DNA of 64,000 nt, taken from positions 57,974,501 through 58,038,500 of the forward strand of contig CM027381.1 of assembly GCA_015680905.1 (NCBI GenBank). Reading direction: 5' to 3'. A model generated the notes under the pieces. The model ran no database searches, was not told where the DNA came from, and saw only the letters and a program-made list of their open reading frames with translations. The stretch is from Coptis chinensis. Its lineage: Eukaryota; Streptophyta; Magnoliopsida; Ranunculales; Ranunculaceae. A program made the position numbers and the translations under genes. This document shows positions 61,700 through 64,000 of the stretch, one piece after another. The stretch's first letter is position 1. Each line of letters opens with the position of its first letter.

Positions 61700-63932
61700 T
61701 CAATCAACACGAGAAAGATTCTCCACATTCAAGGGCTCCAGTGGTTCACCCTCTTCACCAACATAGCCACTAGTTGGATCACAGTTTGTATTCACAATTT
61801 CTGTGGAAACCTCTTCAGTTGGTAGAATGGCAGGACCAGCACCAAGGTCGGATGGTAGATCAGGTCGTCTACTAGCATCTGCAATAACATTATCCACAGC
61901 TACTGTTGCAGGCCCATTTTCGATCGACCTCTTGAGGGTTTTGTACTTACGTTCTAGCTCTAGGTAGTTATCCACTAGAACGTAGACATCCCCACTCTCC
62001 ACCAGATCAACCAGGTCATTGTACTCCTTTTGAGCTCGTTCAGCAACGCCATGCGCATTCTTACACTCACCGACCCAGCGTTGAACCTCCACTTTGGAAG
62101 CATCAAGAGATGGTTGCAGCAAAGCCACCTTCCCAGCTAGATCCCCGACCTGCGACCTCAACCCAAACATTTCAGCTCATTGTACCTCTTGAAGAGCGAT
62201 CAACTTGTCATAGGCTTCCTTGGCAGCATCCAACTCCTTAGGTCAGAGATAAGGGCCATCTCTTTTAGTTTCCTATACATAGCCAGGACCTGACAACAAG
62301 CAAAGTAAATTAGAAAGCAGCAAAATCAAAGAACAAGACAAGGCTCAGGTCGGAGAGACACTTACAAAGCAAAAGGAGCGATCCATATCTCTCAGGTTCA
62401 CCCCCAAGTCCTTCCTGATCTCCAGCTGGTGCCTATCTCCATCCAAGGCAATACTCTCTAGCAGCCCTCCAACAACTAACGAGGACTTAAAGCTACAGTC
62501 CTTATTTATCACAAACTTCCTCAACCCGCTCATTGGGTCCTCATAGGTGATAAGCCTATCCAGGACGTCCTCTCCACTCTTGTCACTTGGGGCCGCACTC
62601 CCCGACCACTTGCACTTCTGGGAAACTAGCTCAGTCTCACTAGCCTTTTTCTTGCCCCGGGCATCAGCTACCCCCACATCAACCGCTAGCTCCTTCAGGT
62701 TCATCTTCTTCAAAGGAGTCTGACCTGAAGAGGTACGACCTTCCCCAGTACTATGTCGTTCCTCAGACTCAATGCGGGACCTCTTCGCCCCCTCAGACTC
62801 AGCCACCTCAGAGCGCCTCTTCAACTGAGGCCTCCGAAAAGAAGCAGGAGCATCACCAGCTCCCCCAGCACTTCCACCTGAACCACGACCATATCGGTCA
62901 CCATCACCCCCCTCAGCACGTTTAGGAGCAGAACAACTATCAGCAGCTCCTCCAGCCGTTCTCATTCCAGAAACAGGTGCCCTCCTTTAGCTCTCCCTCT
63001 CCATCTCAGCGTCCGAGCTAGAATCAGATATGTCAAAAACAAGCTTACGAGCCTTTTTCTTTTGCTCCACCTTCTTCTGGTTGATTTTCTCCCCTCCACG
63101 CTTCTTAAAGTAGTGGGCAACCTCCCCCAAGATAGCTCGTTTCTCCTCCCAACTCAAACAAGCAAACTTTTCTATAACGTCAAGCTAAGGACGACATCGA
63201 ATGGAAACCTCTACACAAAAGGAAACAAAAATATCAGAACGTACAACATATCAAACATAATACTTACATACGACCTACAAAATAACTACCTACCTAAACC
63301 TAATTTAAAAAGCGGGTATTCAGCTCACACCCACAGGGGATGTAATTACCCACAATGAACAACGGCCTACGTCCCCATTCCTCCTTACTCATCTCCACAA
63401 TCACATAAGACTTCCCCCTTACGACTTGCAAACTAAAGTTCAGTGTAGACGATCTCTTCACAAAGAAATGCTCCAACACATCTCCTAAGCGGATGTTATA
63501 ACCCCTTTCATTCAACAAATCCAACACATGGAACACCCTCCAACTATTCCCTACGAACTGACAAGGGGCTTTTCCACAAAAATTCAAAACCTCAACAGTA
63601 AGACAGGAAAATGGTAACCTCATCCCAGCCTTCAACTGCCCATAACAAACCACCACTCCCCCATCTGGAGGAACATATTCACTGTTATACAACCTCCTCT
63701 TTCCACTCAATTCGTACATGGCCATGTCAGCATCTACCCAACCAAACTCCTCCTTCAGATCAGCATAAAGCGACCTAGGCCCCAACTCCTCAGCCATCGT
63801 CTCCACTGAAGAAGACGATGAAGCCCCAACGCCACTACGAACTCTAACCTCATCATCCCCATCACTTACCGTTCTCTCTCTCCACTGATCTACCTCCACT
63901 TCCCCACTCAAACTATCACTGGTCATAGACAT
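61700..63932 (-). pseudogene. Antisense gene of Tat element 2 (PF04195-like domain plus coiled coil), broken
   Basis: It is on the strand opposite to gag-pol. Exon 1 runs from ATG 63932 to about 63300, with GQLKAGMRLPFSCLTVEVLN, SWRVFHVLDLLNERGYN and LFIVGNY; it aligns block by block with the element 1 antisense protein. Exon 2 (about 63184-62366) has CLSWEEKRAILGEV and a basic KRRSEVAESEGAKRSR stretch and ends at a GTAAGT donor. Exon 3 (62289-61700, after a TTGTTGTCAG acceptor) is a coiled-coil-like ELERKYKTLKRS region. Breaks are an in-frame TAA at 62987-62989, a frameshift near 62240 and a TGA near 62177. The end of exon 1 could not be placed exactly. The product, if any copy makes it, has unknown function. 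Confidence 0.68.
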
Positions 63933-64000
63933 TATGAAATAAAAAAGAAACAAAGATCAAGTTTTTCAAAGAAACGCACCTGGAAAACAAAAGGACGAGA

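Larger units (their letters stand above)
50629..64000 (+). mobile_element. Tat-lineage Ty3/Gypsy retrotransposon 2, runs off the window
   Basis: A putative 5' LTR (50629-51081, TGTAAGTACTC...TTCTACA) is followed by a TTGGCGCTGCCTGCC primer site. Gag, protease, RT, two RNase H-like blocks and integrase lie on the plus strand up to about 60850, then a repeat region and an antisense gene. The 3' LTR is not in the window. It belongs to the same lineage as element 1 but is a different family, with different LTR and repeat sequences. Confidence 0.85.

Overview
This window is nuclear DNA of a flowering plant, probably a eudicot. The evidence is a split KUP6-type potassium transporter gene with GT-AG introns, plant Copia elements primed by initiator-Met tRNA, two Tat-lineage Gypsy elements, Helitrons with CTAG ends, Tourist-like and hAT-like MITEs and a tRNA-derived SINE. 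No species can be named. Most of the window is transposon DNA, much of it nested.

Layout. 1-4224: the end of a large LTR-like element, itself carrying a 748-bp hAT-like insertion. 4225-5666: a Helitron 3' end, then a hAT-like element with a MITE nested inside it. 5868-6092: a broken 5' fragment of a thaumatin-like (PR-5) gene. 7032-20291 (minus): one complete host gene, a HAK/KUP/KT potassium transporter of 8 coding exons and 776 residues. Its fifth intron is 8.1 kb because a Copia element (9066-14163, TSD AACTT) and a Tourist-like MITE sit in it; another intron holds a SINE. 22310-30200: a minisatellite of short palindromes, split by a second, internally deleted Copia element (22969-29754, TSD ATATG). 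30232-30304: a tRNA-like sequence. 30919-32270: a MITE and a 218-bp tandem repeat.

32380-42501: a complete but decayed Tat-type Gypsy element on the minus strand. 42502-50060: two head-to-tail Helitron-like elements full of a short TTGCATCCAGTTT-type minisatellite, one split by a 1.37-kb solo LTR. 50629 to the window end: a second Tat-type element on the plus strand. Its protease domain is split by a 4.4-kb solo-LTR-like insertion with a perfect 5-bp TSD.

The most interesting pattern is shared by the two Tat elements. Each carries, between integrase and 3' LTR, a gene on the opposite strand to gag-pol, with GT-AG introns, a common N-terminal domain resembling the 'putative gypsy type transposon' (PF04195-like) family and a coiled-coil C-terminus. 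In the first element gag-pol has 14 in-frame TAG and two TGA stops but no TAA, which looks like deamination at methylated CHG and CG sites, while the main exons of the antisense gene stay open. Tandem repeats lie between pol and the antisense gene in both elements.

The only convincing working host gene is the potassium transporter. The rest is a record of insertions whose order can partly be read from who interrupts whom.
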